A stretch of DNA of 64,000 nt, taken from NCBI RefSeq assembly GCF_954871325.1, contig NC_088775.1:58691561-58755560 (forward strand), read 5' to 3'. The position numbers and the translations under genes are program-made. Every line of letters starts with the position of its first letter. Positions within the stretch are counted from its first letter, which is position 1. This document shows, piece after piece, positions 20,900 through 33,223 of this stretch. The notes beneath the pieces are model-generated. The model saw only the letters and a program-made list of their open reading frames with translations. It made no database searches and had not been told where the DNA came from. Origin of the DNA: Gordionus sp. m RMFG-2023. Lineage: Eukaryota; Nematomorpha; Gordioida; Chordodea; Parachordodidae.

Positions 20900-22462
20900 C
20901 CAATTGTGGTATTATGTAAATTTAATATTGTACGAAATTTAACATTTTTATATTTGAATAATAATAGTTTAATTTTATAAGTTTATTCTTCGAAAAATTA
21001 GTAATAGTTGTACTAGATTTTACATTTTTATATTTAAATGATAATATTTTAATTTTATATTTTTATTCTTCGAAAAATTATTATATTTAATATGCAAATA
21101 ATTATGTATATATAAATGATTCAATTTTCAATAAAGTTAGTTAGAGTGGAATTATATAAAAAAGAAAAATTTGTTTTACATTAATTATAGACAGAGAGAT
21201 TCTAAATATTTCTAAATAAAGAAAGGTAATACGATAATTTAATAAATTGGAATTATTTAAAAGAGTTTACATTATATTATTTTAGGTGTGCTCAAAAGTA
21301 AGTGGTTAGCAATCGTAATTATTAAAATTAATCCTTTATTTTATTCATATAGATTTAATACACCTTTGATTCCTAATTAGCTCTCCTAATACAACATTAA
21401 CACCCTGAGTTAAGTTCGGATTTGTAACAAATTTATTAGAAACAAGAAGTCGTGGAAACCATCGTTACTCGCAGACAAATTATCGGCAGTCGTTTACCGT
21501 CATTAGTTACTAGAAACCGTTAGAAACAAGCAAAGACTAGGATAATTTGGGATTAAAACGAAATATAATTAAAAGAGCTATGTATCGGGAATCATGATAA
21601 CAGATTCGTCAATGGCCTATAGAGATCAAGAGATAATCGTTTACAAGGGGTTAACAAGAAACAGAAGGAATCAAGAATTTCAGAGTGTAATCAGGTACAA
21701 ACAGTCCTTAGAAGTGAAGAATATTAGACATTAGACCGCCGTCGTTAGAAACTAGAAGACATTAAAGATTAAGACGAATAGATTTGGTGGAGAAACAAGA
21801 TCAGTAAAGTCAAAATCGGAAGAAAGGAGATCATTCGCAGAATGGTGGGACTAATCTAAGTGGAAAGGTGTTGTAATTGTGGTAACATGCAAATTTACTA
21901 GATTAAGAAAAACGCCAGACAGGCAAATTACTTTTAAACAAAATTACGAAGCCCAAAGATATTCAAATCTACAAGAATTAAATCTCGGTACAAATTGAGA
22001 CTATGCAAATGTTGATTAAAGAAAAAGGATATATAAGGAGAAATTATAATGCGAAAAATGATGATTAGATTATGATTTTACGAACTTAATTTTTAATTTT
22101 AATTTTTTTATATTATTTTAATTTCTTATTTATATTTATGTAATTAGTATTTATATTAATTAATAAAGAGTAGTTAATTTATTTATACTATTTATTTTAT
22201 TCTCTAAATTCTTTCAACCACCCTAATTGTTGGCCGAAACATTATATTCTATGGACATATTCAGTCTACGTAAAACACTAAAAGTTACAAATTATCCATT
22301 TTATCAATAATTGATGCATATTTTATACATGTCAATGTAACTTCTTTGACACGTTTGGTACATCCCGAAGGGTTCATTAGGATCCGATTATAATCTTAAC
22401 AAATAATATTATGTAAACCCAGATTTGGCAAATTGAGATCTATTTTACCATTTATGGGTGTT
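20900..22462. other. Unclassified stretch, purine-rich in part
   Basis: No gene recognised. From about 21400 to 22030 the plus strand is purine-rich and of higher GC, with repeated AGAAAC/TTAGAAAC words (TTAGAAACAAG, TAGAAACCGTTAGAAAC, TTAGAAACTAGAAG). The words AATTGTGGTATTATGTAAATT (20905) and AATTGTGGTAACATGCAAATT (21875) look like a degenerate direct repeat about 970 bp apart. Possibly an old solo LTR or non-autonomous element. Confidence 0.35.
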
Positions 22463-23057
22463 ACATAGGAGTAGCCAGGATTTTCCTAAGGGGAGGGGGG
22501 AGAATTAAAATTTCTGGGGCTTCGCCCCCAGATTCCATATTGGGCGGGTCTTCGGCTGGGTTACCTTAGTCTATATATAGTCATAAAACATTTTTGAGAG
22601 GAGGTTCTATTTAATAAAAAAAATAAGCCTGAAACAAATATAATATATTTTTATTAGTTTATATAAAATATAATAAATTACGTATATACATTAATATGAA
22701 AGCATGGTAATAATTTATTCCAAACAAGTATAAGAAATTTCTTTATAAAAAGTAAGTAGATATATAGTTGATATTCTTATATTATATATAATTGATTACA
22801 AAATACTAGATAAAATTCCACTTTTACATACTAGATAAAATTCCAATTTTACAGACATATTTGACAGTTAGAGAATATATTACAGTTAATATTTTAACAA
22901 AATTTACTAATCAATGCTCTAAAATAATCTTCGTATTATTTATCCCACAATGTCTTTAAAAGATATTTTCTGATGTCCTTATCAATATTTTATAGATTTC
23001 TGTAAAATATATAATTCGCTATATTGGCAAAAATTATTTGAATGTCATATGATAATT

Positions 23058-23065
23058 GATAAAAT
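23058..23065. repeat. Target-site duplication GATAAAAT, left
   Basis: The 8-mer is repeated exactly at 28794-28801, after the opposite terminus. Confidence 0.9.
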
Positions 23066-23084
23066 TAGTGTTGTTAAAAAGTCG

Positions 23085-23405
23085 AGTTCACCCGACTTTG
23101 ACTCAGAGTCTGAGTCGTTAGTCGAATTAGTCGACTCACTGAAGTCGTGAACTCGAGTCGAGAACTCAAGTCGACTCAAGTCGTGAACTCAAGTCGTGAA
23201 CTCAAGTCGATTCAAGTCGTGAACTCAAGTCGTGAACTCAAGTCGTGAACTCAAGTCGACTCAAGTCGTGAACTCAAGTCGACTCAAGTCGTGAACTCAA
23301 GTCGACTCAAGTCGTGAACTCCAGTCAACTCGAGTCATGCACTCAAGTCGATTTGAGTCGAGAACATGAGTTTTCCATTTGAGTCGTGAACTTAAGTCGA
23401 CTAGA
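23085..23405. repeat. AGTCGA satellite, left arm
   Basis: A ~23-bp unit built from CAAGTCGACT and CAAGTCGTGAACT repeats more than ten times. AGTCGACT is itself palindromic. The inverted counterpart is at 28420-28770. Confidence 0.92.
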
Positions 23406-23689
23406 GGACGAATATTTCGAATAGGTGTATAATATTATTTTTGTTACAATTAATTTGTGGTTTTCATGCAAAAATTTTAAGCAAAATTTGAATTGACAAG
23501 AATTTAAAATCTTCTTTTTTAATTAATTTTTTTGTGAATTATTAATCTTTTAGTTGAAATCTTTTATAGGTTTATTTTTATCATTTTTGTAAAATTATCT
23601 ATTTTTTTTAGTATATTAAAAGAACTAGTTTAAATAATTTATAAATAATTTATAATATTTGTATTAAATTTTTATGTTATTTATAATAT

Positions 23690-24530
23690 TTTAATGTGAC
23701 AATTGTCATGTTATTTATTAACATTTTTGAAATTTTTGGTACTAAGGGTAAAAATATAATTTATATTATAAATATGTTAAACTATAAATTCAATGATGAT
23801 GTTCCTTTGTAAAAATGACAAATATCATAATCTGTATTTTAAAACATATTAGTTTATTTTTGACGCTATAATGGGTAAAAATATAGATTGTAAATATGTT
23901 AAATTAAAATTTCAGTTAAGATTTCCCCTAGATAAGTGACAATTGTCATAATCGTTATTTTTAAAGTTTTTTGAAATTTTTTAAAGCAAATGGGTAAAAT
24001 ATATATTGTAAACATGTTAAATTAAAATTTCAGTGAAGATATACCATAGAAAAGAGACAATTGTCATAATCGTTATTTCTAAAGTTTTTTGAATTTTTTT
24101 GACGCAAATAGGTAAAAATATAGATTGTAAATATGTTAAATTAAAATTTCAGCGAAGATATATATATATATACCATACTGACAATTGTCATAATCGTTAT
24201 TTTTGAACTTTTTTGAATTTTTTTAAAGTAAATATGTAAAAATATATATTGTAAACATATTAAATTAAAATATCAGTGAAGATGTACCATAGAAAGTGAC
24301 AATTGTCATAATCGTTATTTATGAACTTTTTTGAATTTTATAGTAAATAGGTAAAAATATATATTGTAAATATGTTAAATTAAAATTTAAGTAAAGATGT
24401 ACCATAGAAAAGTGACAATTGTCATATCATAATCGTTATTTCTAAAGTTGTTTGAAATTTTTTGACGCAAATAGGTAAAAATATATACCTTAAATATGTT
24501 AAATTAAAATATCAGTAAAAATTACTAGAC
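23690..24530. repeat. Array of ~117-bp units with TGACAATTGTCA, left arm
   Basis: Six or seven units, each with GACAATTGTCATAATCGTTAT, a run like TTTTTTGAATTTTTTGACGC, then GTAAAAATATA and TGTTAAATTAAAATTTCAG. The 12-bp palindrome TGACAATTGTCA recurs at about 23698, 23937, 24057, 24179, 24298 and 24415. Confidence 0.92.
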
Positions 24531-24813
24531 ATCCTATAAATTTTATTTTAAGATTTCGAATTCTATAAACAGATTTATCCCCCAAAACCGGGGCAAATTG
24601 GCATTTTATTACCCCGTCATCGGGAAAGAAATAAATATATAAAATTACTATGATAATATCTAATCCTAATATAGAAATTATTTTTGTCTATTTTCTTCAG
24701 ACAATCTTGTTTAAATTGCGGCTAAACATTATACAACCTAGATAATTTCTGCTAATACAATATTTATATACCTTATTTTTATATTTATTTCTTCATAACG
24801 TATTAAATATAGC

Positions 24814-26823
24814 TAGTGTTGTTAAATTGCTTGATTGGGTCGAATTAGCATGATTTTTGGTTGGGTTTTTGGTCGAAAAAATGAACCAAAACCAAAGCAA
24901 CCAAATTGGTTGACCTGATCGACCAAATCCACCTCAGGAGTTGACTCTAATTTTAAGCTGAAATGCTTTTATTTGTTGTTTAACTCTAATTTGATAATGG
25001 ATATTACAAATTAATGTATAGCCTAAAATTGCCTTCCCATCAAAATATTTTTACATTTATCCAAAATATCCCTCTAGCGAGTAGTTCTAGCTGATCTTTG
25101 CTCACATATATCGATGGAAAGATCCTTCAGTGCACTACGAAGTAACCATATTACGAAATAAATTTGACAAATATACTTTAGACGATATTTTAATCATAAA
25201 ACTAAATATAAATTTGTTTATCTTTTTTGATATTCATTTTATTAATATTTGTGAATAATTTTATATTTGTCATGGAATAAATAATATAATTTTAATGAAA
25301 TTGTTACGACTTTTGATAGTTTTGAAAGAATTAATAATTACCCCCTATTTTTTATAAAAAAAAATCCATATTCATAGAGTTAGCTAAAAAATTATATTTT
25401 TTTTTTTATTTATTATTTTTTTAATTTTACTATAAAACAAGGATATAAATAATAAAGTAAAGAAAAGAAAAGAAAAGAAAAGAAAAGAGGGAGGGAGGGA
25501 GAGGGTTTATATTTAATTTTGACTTGGGATGAAATTATTTTAACAAAAAATAAATATTTTTATTATGGAATTAATTTTTTTTTTGGGGGGGGGGGGGAGG
25601 GAGGGGAATTAGAATTGGAAGTTAGTATGGGAAAAACAAAAAATAAGTAAAAAATGGAAGTTATTAATATTAAAAAAAATAAAGAAATTTTTTTCGGCAA
25701 AAGGATTCAAAAGTAGAATAGAAATAGAATTGTTATTTTTTTCATTGATAGAGAAAAAATTTTTTTTAAAGAAAATATTAAATCAAGGAAGGAGGGGGGG
25801 GGGGGGGGGGGTATTTTTAAGAACAAAATTATAATACATACTTTTAATATTATATATATTTTTTTATTATATTTTATTCTAGGAATTTAATAAATAAATT
25901 TTAAAGTTTGATGCAATAAATATCATGAGATATTATATATCTCTTAAAAAACTTTTTCTATTTAGGGGAGACCGGGGTAAAGCGATTGATGGGGTAAAAA
26001 TGTTAACGCGAATAACTTTTTAACCCTTGAGCACAAAGATTTTAAATTTGGTGTGAAGATGTATTTTTATATCTAATTTCTTACCTATGTTCATCTTTTT
26101 AAAAACTTACCTGGTTTTATCTATTTTATCAAAAAACTGTTTTTTACCCAAAAAATATAAAAATCATTCTCTAGTGTATTTTGCTTTTACTAAAATATAC
26201 ATATCCTCAGGATTCAAAATTTGGCACACATGTTCCTTAATGTATTTGTTATAAAATAAAATTTATCTGACATCTATAGCTATACTAGAAGTCACGCAAT
26301 ATCGATGTTTATAATATATGTCACCTTGGGGTAAAGCTGTTATGGGTAAAACGGTTAAAATATATATTCCCAGTAACACCAAATAATATATTAAACGGAT
26401 TCTTAGCTTGTGGCATATATCTTTTAAACCCAAATATATTTATAGATCAAGATTATATCTGCTGAAATAATTAAAATGCTAGCTTAAATATTGAAATTGA
26501 AAATAATGAGGAAACTTACAGTGAATAATATAGAATTTATGACTCAAAATAATGACAGTTATTTCTTTAAAGTATAACTAGGAATTATTAGTCCCTTAAT
26601 GGGCATGGTGGGCATAGTTTATTCCATTAACTTTAGGTGGGAATTGATTGTTTCTTATAGAAATTACTGCCTTAATTAACTATTAAACATGACGTTTATA
26701 CTTTTGAAATTAATTTTGTCACTTAAATTATTTTGCAGTATTTGACCGTATTTAACCAGATCAAATACTCCTCCCATCAATTGACTTAAATTGAACGGTC
26801 AATTGACCGACTTGCCAACTCTG
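24814..26823. mobile_element. Nested element with TTGACC/GGTCAA iterons
   Basis: The left end TAGTGTTGTTAAATTGC is of the same type as the other foldback ends; the right end reads GGTCAATTGACCGACTTGCC then AACTCTG. Iterons of TTGACC or GGTCAA type occur at both ends (24895-24930 and 26745-26815). The flanking 8-mers (AATATAGC and ATAAAAAG) do not match, so the two ends may not belong to one insertion. A relative of the right end is at 43428-43503. Confidence 0.5.
25455..25500. repeat. (AAAAG)n / (GGGA)n microsatellite
   Basis: AGAAAAGAAAAGAAAAG followed by GAGGGAGGGAGGGAGAGGG, in the loop of the foldback element. G-runs of 14 and about 18 follow at 25584 and 25795. Confidence 0.9.
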
Positions 26824-27004
26824 ATAAAAAGTATTCTAAAATCATCTTCTAAATCTAGTTTATGGTGTGTACATCCTATCTGTTTTATAAGCCTTTTTGC
26901 TAAATTTAGTGGTACTTTACTTTGATATAAAAAAATAAGCTTATTATATATTTTTTTAATGTAATAAATTTTATAAGATTAGAGAGAGAGACGAAGGAGG
27001 GATT

Positions 27005-27965
27005 GGTTATTTATTACAATTATGACAATTGTCACTTATCTATGGTACATCTTCACTGAATTTTTAATTAAATGTATTTATAATCTATATTTTTGCCTAT
27101 GTGCTGCAAAAAAATTCAAAAAACTTAAGAAATGACGATTATTAATTACAATTGTCTCATATCTATTTTACATCTTCACAGAATTTTTAATAAAACTTAT
27201 TTACAATATATATTTTTACCTATGTGCTTCAAAAAACTGTGGAAATAACGATTTTGGTCACTTATCCATCACTGAAATTTTAATTTATAATTTACAATCT
27301 ATATTTTTACCTATTTGCGTCAAAAAAATTCAAAAAACTTTAGAAATAACGATTATGACAATTGTCACTTATCAAGGGTACATCTTCACTGAAATTTAAA
27401 TTTACATATTTACACTATATAGTTTTACCTATTTCCGTCAAAAAAATTCAAAAAACTTTAGAAATAACGATTATGACAATTGTCACATATCTATTTTACA
27501 TCTTCACAGAATTTTTAATTAAACGTAGTTACAATTTATATTTTTATCTATGTGCTTCAAAAAATTTCAAAAATCTGTAGAAATAACGATTTTGACAATT
27601 GTCACTTATCTATCACTGAATTTTTACTTAAACGTATTTACAATCTATATTTTTACCTATATGCGTCAAAAAATTTCAAAAAACTTTAGAAATAACGATT
27701 ATGACAATTGTCACTTATCTAGGGTACATCTTCACTGAAATTTTAATTTAACATATTTACAATTTATATTTTTACCAATAAGCGTCAAAAATAAACTAAT
27801 ATGTTTAAAAATACAGATTATGATAATTGTCATTTTTAGAAAGGAACATCACCATTGAATTGAATTTATAATTTAACATCTTTATAATATAAATATATTT
27901 TATCATTTTCTGTCAAAGATTTCATAAATGTTAAAAAATAACATGACAATTATCACAAAGACGTT
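27005..27965. repeat. Array of ~117-bp units with TGACAATTGTCA, right arm
   Basis: Inverted counterpart of the 23690-24530 array, about eight units. The palindrome or close variants occur near 27025, 27357, 27475, 27592, 27703 and 27823. Two short frames at 27362-27738 merely translate this repeat. Confidence 0.92.
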
Positions 27966-28419
27966 CATGTAAAATAACTTATAAAAGTTTAATATAAATA
28001 TTTAAAAATAAATTATTTAAACTAGTTCAGTTCTTATATACTAAAAAAATAGATAATTTTACAAAAATGATAAAAATAAACCTATAAATAAAATATTTCA
28101 ACTTAAAAATTGTTTATTTATGATAAAATTTACAAAAGAATTAATAAAAAAAGTTAATTAACAAATCAAATCAAATTTTGCTTAAAATTTGGGCGTGAAA
28201 ATCAATAATTAATTGTAACAAAAATGATATTACTTAACTTACATTGAGCCTATTTTTTTATTAAAAGAAATATATCAAATAAATACTCATCATTATTTTC
28301 ATAATATAATATAAAATAAAAAATATTTAATTATATCATTTCTTTTTAAATATAAATAAAATAAATTATTTTACTAAAAATAAATAAATAATAATTAATG
28401 CTTGTGTAATTTCTATTCA

Positions 28420-28770
28420 CGACCGACTCAAGTTGGAAGTCTAAATTAAAAAAAAATAATTGTATTGTTAATTAATAATAAAAAAAACTAATTTGAAATC
28501 ACGACTCGAGTTTATGACTTGAGTTCACGACTTTAGTCGACTTGAGTTCACGACTTGAGTTGACTTGAGTTCACGACTTGAGTCGACTTGAGTTCACGAC
28601 TTGAGTCGACTTGAGTTCACGACTTGAGTCGACTTGAGTTCACGACTTGAGTCGACTTGAGTTCACGACTTGAGTCGACTTGAGTTCACGACTCTAGTTC
28701 ATAACTCAAGTCAGTTTGGGTCGATTTTTTCGACCCAAAACTTAGACTCAGTTTTCGACTAAGTCGACTC
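28420..28770. repeat. AGTCGA satellite, right arm
   Basis: Repeats of TTCACGACTTGAGTCGACTTGAG (shown as TTCACGACTTGAG plus TCGACTTGAG) with ~23-bp period, reverse complement of the left-arm satellite. Confidence 0.92.
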
Positions 28771-28793
28771 GACTCAGTCGTTTAACAACACTA

Positions 28794-28801
28794 GATAAAA
28801 T
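28794..28801. repeat. Target-site duplication GATAAAAT, right
   Basis: Matches 23058-23065. Confidence 0.9.
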
Positions 28802-29329
28802 TAGATATACTGTAAATCTACGACATTATTATACTTAATGTTTTTATTTAATTTATGATTTAATTTTATCAATAGTTTATAATTATATTTTACTTTTATT
28901 AAATAAATAAATTAAAATTACTCACTTTATAAAAAATTATATGATGTATTATATTTCTATATTATATTATTTAGCTATTTTGATCTATCAATAATAATTA
29001 TAATACATTTCACTCTGTCTCAAGACTTATCTTTGTCTTATATTCCATTTCTTAAAAAACATTTTTGGTTCACTTTTTTTATATATAAATACTTTTTTTC
29101 CAAAATGTATAAATTATGATGAATAGTTTTATAAATAAATATCAACTTTTACATTTTTTCTTTCAAATTATTGTTTATGATATATGCACATTTTTGGGGG
29201 TCAGGGAGTGGGGGGAGGACTAAGGGGGATATTTTTTATTAGCTTAAAATGATAGTCACAAAAAGTGATAAATTGAGGGGGGGGGATTTCCCCTTGCCCC
29301 CTTCCCTTGGCTACTCCTATGTACAACAC

Positions 29330-30400
29330 CATCTGCGTTTAGCATATAACCCAAATAACAAAACTTATCCACTTTTCCTAGGGATAACCCATTAATATCC
29401 AGACCACCAATTTCTACGTTATCATTATTATGTACCCCTTTTATGCACGTTCTACAAATAAAGGTTATCCTTGCTAACATCAAACTTTTTTTTTCCCCCG
29501 CTTATGCACCCATTTCTGGCATCTGGTGCATTAGATTGAATTTTTAGCAACTCCTTTACCATATACACCACAAGGCAAATTACAGAATTCCTCCATCTTT
29601 AGATTTTCTCTACCAATCATCACCTTTATTTTTGCTGCATTCATTTTTAGGCTCTTTGCTTCTATAGCCATCTTTCATTTACTAATTTTATTCCGCAATT
29701 CTTTCACTGTTTGCCATTAATACTAGGTAATCTGCATATAATAGCTCCCTGAGAAATCCTTCACGCATTTCTCTAGCCATTCCATTACTAAGATAAATAA
29801 TAATAGACTTAGCATGGATCCTCCATGAAGTCCTACCTTCACTTCAAAGCTTTCACTATCTCCATCATCCATCCGTACTGCAGTTTGTGCTCCCACATAC
29901 ATTACCATCACTGTAACCAACCATTCCTCCTCACCTAATTTTAAGGCCAAGTAACCTCACGCGGCACCCTGTCAAATGCCTTATCCAAATCAACAAACGT
30001 ATAATACAGTTTCTTTTCCTTCGCAAGAAACTTTTCTTGTATTTGTCTTACCAAAAAATTGAATCTGTCGTGCCTTTACCCGATGTAAAACCAAACTGCA
30101 TTTAATCAATTGTTCCCTTATCCGCTGCTCTAACACGCTATCAAATACCTTCATACTTTTTCCAAGAGTTTAATAGCTCTGTAGCATTCTAAAGGATCAC
30201 CTACCCTTGTATACTGGGACAATTGTCTTCTTCGCCAGTCTTCCGGGATAGTACCTTCTGTGGCAATTTGATTGTCTAAATTCATTTAACATTCAATCCC
30301 TAAGTCAATCCGCTTTGCCATCGAACCACATTTCCCATTCCTTTAGCGCATTCCATTTCTTTAGCAAACTCCTGCCTTTTTTCTTCTTGTGCCCCTTCGC
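29330..30400 (-). pseudogene. LINE reverse transcriptase and C-terminal region
   Basis: 30000-29723 carries DKAFDRVPREVTW-type sequence followed by ALKLGEEEWLVTVMVMYVG, GLHGGSMLSLLLFILVMEWL and, in a shifted frame near 29740, LLYADYLVLMA. The last is the catalytic YADD box with the second Asp changed to Tyr. Downstream, MNAAKIKVMIGRENL and LPCGVYGKGVAKNSI (29650-29530) and then CRTCIKGVHNN and DKFCYLGYMLNADG (29470-29330) match a LINE family common in invertebrates and fish, in which this Cys-rich PCGVC..GVG segment follows the polymerase. Several frameshifts separate these parts. Confidence 0.82.
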
Positions 30401-30894
30401 TATTAATTTCTCAGCATTTCTTTTCGCCATATATCATTACCATTATTTTTATTATACCATTTTTTGAGCACCTCCGTTTCTCATTCACCGCTTCGCTACC
30501 TCCAGATTCCATCACCATGTCTTCTTGAGTCTAGGCGGTCCTTTTTCCATCCACATATCTCATCAATTATTATTACCCAGGCTTTCTTCATGGCCTCCCA
30601 CTTGTCATCTATCGCAGATGCTTGTGCCACCTTCGCCTCCCTTATCGCCAAAGTCATATTGAATTAACGTTCCTCCTTCAATTTCTAAACCTTCAGCCTT
30701 GGCACAAACATTCTTTTAGTTATCCTGGCGCCTTTAAAAGTGAGACTCCCGATATCACTTTCACATTTTTTACTTTACTTCTATCACATCTCCTTAATAC
30801 CAAGTAATGCACTGCACTTTTGGTACTACCTGATCTATAAGTCATAAGCTACTCTGGTTCTTTTTTAAACATTGTATTACAGACAATCCTATCC

Positions 30895-31045
30895 ATAGCT
30901 TCACTTAAATCTAAAATCCTCTCCCCTTCCAGATTTCTCATGCCGTAAAATCCTCCATGCACACCTTCATAACCCTCACTACTCGCTCTCACACATTCAA
31001 ATCACCAGCCAGGTTAATTCCCTCTTCATTTGCTAGTCTTGATGC
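30895..31045 (-). pseudogene. LINE endonuclease, C-terminal part
   Basis: Minus-strand sequence next to the foldback reads ASRLANEEGINLAGDLN, matching the GGDLN catalytic Asp/Asn motif of LINE endonucleases. It continues as VKVCMEDF and VICNT-like sequence in broken frames. It follows directly from DIFW on the other side of the insertion (33223), so the foldback landed inside the endonuclease domain. Confidence 0.7.
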
Positions 31046-33223
31046 CTGTGTTGTTAATTTGCTTGGACGTAAAATTTATGACCCAATTTTGTGCTCAGGC
31101 CGGTTCTGAGCACGAACTCGGGGTCAAATAAAAAATATTTATCAAAAATATAGAAACAGCAATTCAGCTTAGGGTTAAAAAAAATTCTTATCGGGACCAC
31201 TTAGGGTTTAGAAATACCAATAAAATAGGATTAAAATGAGTTATGATGTTGGTTAGCCAGCAATTATTTCCAGCTATACCATCCTAGTTCAGAATTAGAT
31301 ACGAAGTTTCTGACCGGATTTGTTTAATTTCATCGCTATTTTTTAAACACATATTGATTTTTTCTAATTTTAGAAATGTATGTTAGAACAAATATATTTG
31401 ATAATATTAGTTTCTAAATTCGGCAAGATTGAGCTTGAATGGGATATTTAGAATACTTTTGGATTGTTTTTATTTAAAATGGGGGGGGGGGGGGGGGGGG
31501 TTATAACAAGCCACTTTTTGTCCTACCTTTTCTGAAATCAAAATATATAAATTTTCAATTTACACTTGTTATAAAGTTTGTGTAATTGATATAATTGTGT
31601 AATGGCTAAACACAAGCTAACTCGGCTCAATCTTAAGACGTTTGCCGAAGAAAATCCGTTAACATTGAGGCGTATTAATTTATATCAATTTCTTCCAAAT
31701 TTGAGTCTCTACCTTTTTAAGATTAACCCCGAAAAGCCAGAGTGATAGTTTTAAACTAAAACATTTGGTCTAGCAGAATATTTTGCCGGCTTAAAATATA
31801 TTTGGTTTATAGAAGTTTAAAATTAAAATAAAATTTTTTATCTAACATTTTCTTTCAAGTTTTTAAAAGTAAATGTGTTTTAATTATTTTTGTAAACAAA
31901 ATATTTTTATTTTTAATTTAAACCTCAACATGATGTTATATTAAATCATCAGTCATCACATTCACAACAACAATGAAAATAATAAATAATAAACTTAACT
32001 TCAAAAATATAAATGACCAACAAAATAATAATTAATAAACAACTTCAAAAATATAAAAAAACGCATGTGACTTCGCCATAATTATCCTCAACAAACAATA
32101 TGCGTTTTTTTAAATTTTTTTGAAGTTGTTTATTAATTATTATTTTATTAGTTATTTATTTAGAAATTTTTTTTAAAAATAAATTTAACTTTCACTATAA
32201 TTTTAAAATTGAATTATTAATAATAAATTAAGTTTCATATTTTTGAAGTTTTATTAATTTATTATTTTTCGTTGTGAGTGTGATGATTTAATATAACATC
32301 ATGTTGACGATTAAATTAAAAATAAAAATATTTTGTTTACAAAAATAATTAAAACACATTTACTTTTAAAAACTTGAAAGAGGATATTTTTCAAAAAAAT
32401 TTATTTTAATTTTAAGGCAATTTTAATTTTAAACTTATTCAAACCAAATATATTTTAAGCCAGCAAAAAAATCTGCTAGACCAATTTTAGTAAAAACTCT
32501 GGCTTTTCGGGGTTAATCTTAAAGACTCAAATTTGGAAGAAATTAATATAAATTAAAAAGCCTCAATGTTAACGGATTTTCTTTGACAAACGCCTGAAGA
32601 TTGAGCCGAGTTAGCTTGTATTTAGCCATTACCCAATTATATCAATTACACAAACTTTATAAAAATTGTAAATTGAAGATTTTATATATTTTGACTTCAG
32701 AATAGGCAGGACAAAAAGACGATTGTTTATAACCACCCCCCCCCCCTCCCCTATATAAAAACGATCCAAAAGTATTTAAAATATCACATTCAAACTCAAT
32801 CTTGCCGAATTTAGAAACTAATGTTATCAAATGTATTTGTCAAACATACATTTCTAAAATTAGGGGAAAAAATCAATACGTGTTTAAAATATAGCGATAA
32901 AATTTAACAACCGGCCAAGTTCGCATCTAATTCTGAATTAGGATAGTATAGCTGGAAATAATTGCTCGGCTAACCAACATAATAACTCATTTAATCCTAT
33001 TTTTTTGGTATTTCTCAGCCCTAAATGGTTCCGATTAAAAATTTTTAACCCTAAGCTGAATTGCTGTTTCTATATTTTTGGTAAATATTTTTTATTTGAC
33101 TACGGGTCTGGACCCCGGGTCTGAACCCCAGGTCTGTGCTCGGGATTACTGCTCAGAACTGGTTGGTCAATTTAGACCAAACCCTGGGTCTGCGGTTTAC
33201 ATAACCAACCATTAACAACACTA
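31046..33223. mobile_element. 2.2-kb palindromic foldback inside the LINE
   Basis: The two halves are near-complete inverted copies meeting at about 32095. For example, the left GGTTAGCCAGCAATTATTTC with CAGCTATACCATCCTAG (31250-31290) is mirrored at 32940-32980. The ends are CTGTGTTGTTAATTTGC and ATTAACAACACTA, of the same type as the other foldbacks. Outer parts carry GGGTCTGAACCC-type iterons (33105-33190). The flanking 8-mers do not match, so the insertion may be altered at the left, or the LINE itself may supply part of the boundary. It encodes nothing. A second family member is at 50243-51819. Confidence 0.85.

Larger units (their letters stand above)
23066..28793. mobile_element. 5.7-kb foldback element with AGTCGA arrays and hAT-type ends
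   Basis: The ends are TAGTGTTGTTAAA and TTTAACAACACTA, flanked by an exact 8-bp duplication GATAAAAT, the pattern of hAT insertion. The left arm (23066 to ~24530) and right arm (~27000 to 28793) are inverted copies. Each arm has an outer AGTCGA satellite and an inner tandem array of ~117-bp units. The loop (~24530-27000) holds another element (24814-26823) and microsatellites. No transposase is encoded, so it depends on a hAT enzyme from elsewhere. A truncated relative ends at 6676. Confidence 0.85.
22463..29322. mobile_element. Composite repeat with GGAGTAGCC termini
   Basis: The left boundary ACATAGGAGTAGCC (22463-22476) is matched in inverted orientation at the right, GGCTACTCCTATGT (29309-29322). 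G-rich tracts lie just inside both. On the right it abuts LINE coding sequence directly after the LNADG motif, so it interrupts or truncates the LINE. No target duplication is clear; even the outer GGTGTT/AACACC is inverted. The 23066-28793 foldback element is nested inside. The boundaries are an inference from the short inverted repeat. Confidence 0.5.

Noticed and set aside
27362-27738. Two overlapping ORFs of 72 and 62 residues
   Set aside because: They translate the ~117-bp tandem units and repeat the same peptide; no sign of coding selection.
23085-28770. CRISPR-like array (regular repeats near AGTCGA)
   Set aside because: Units are contiguous with no unique spacers, the array is mirrored, and the context is eukaryotic; it is a satellite inside a foldback element.
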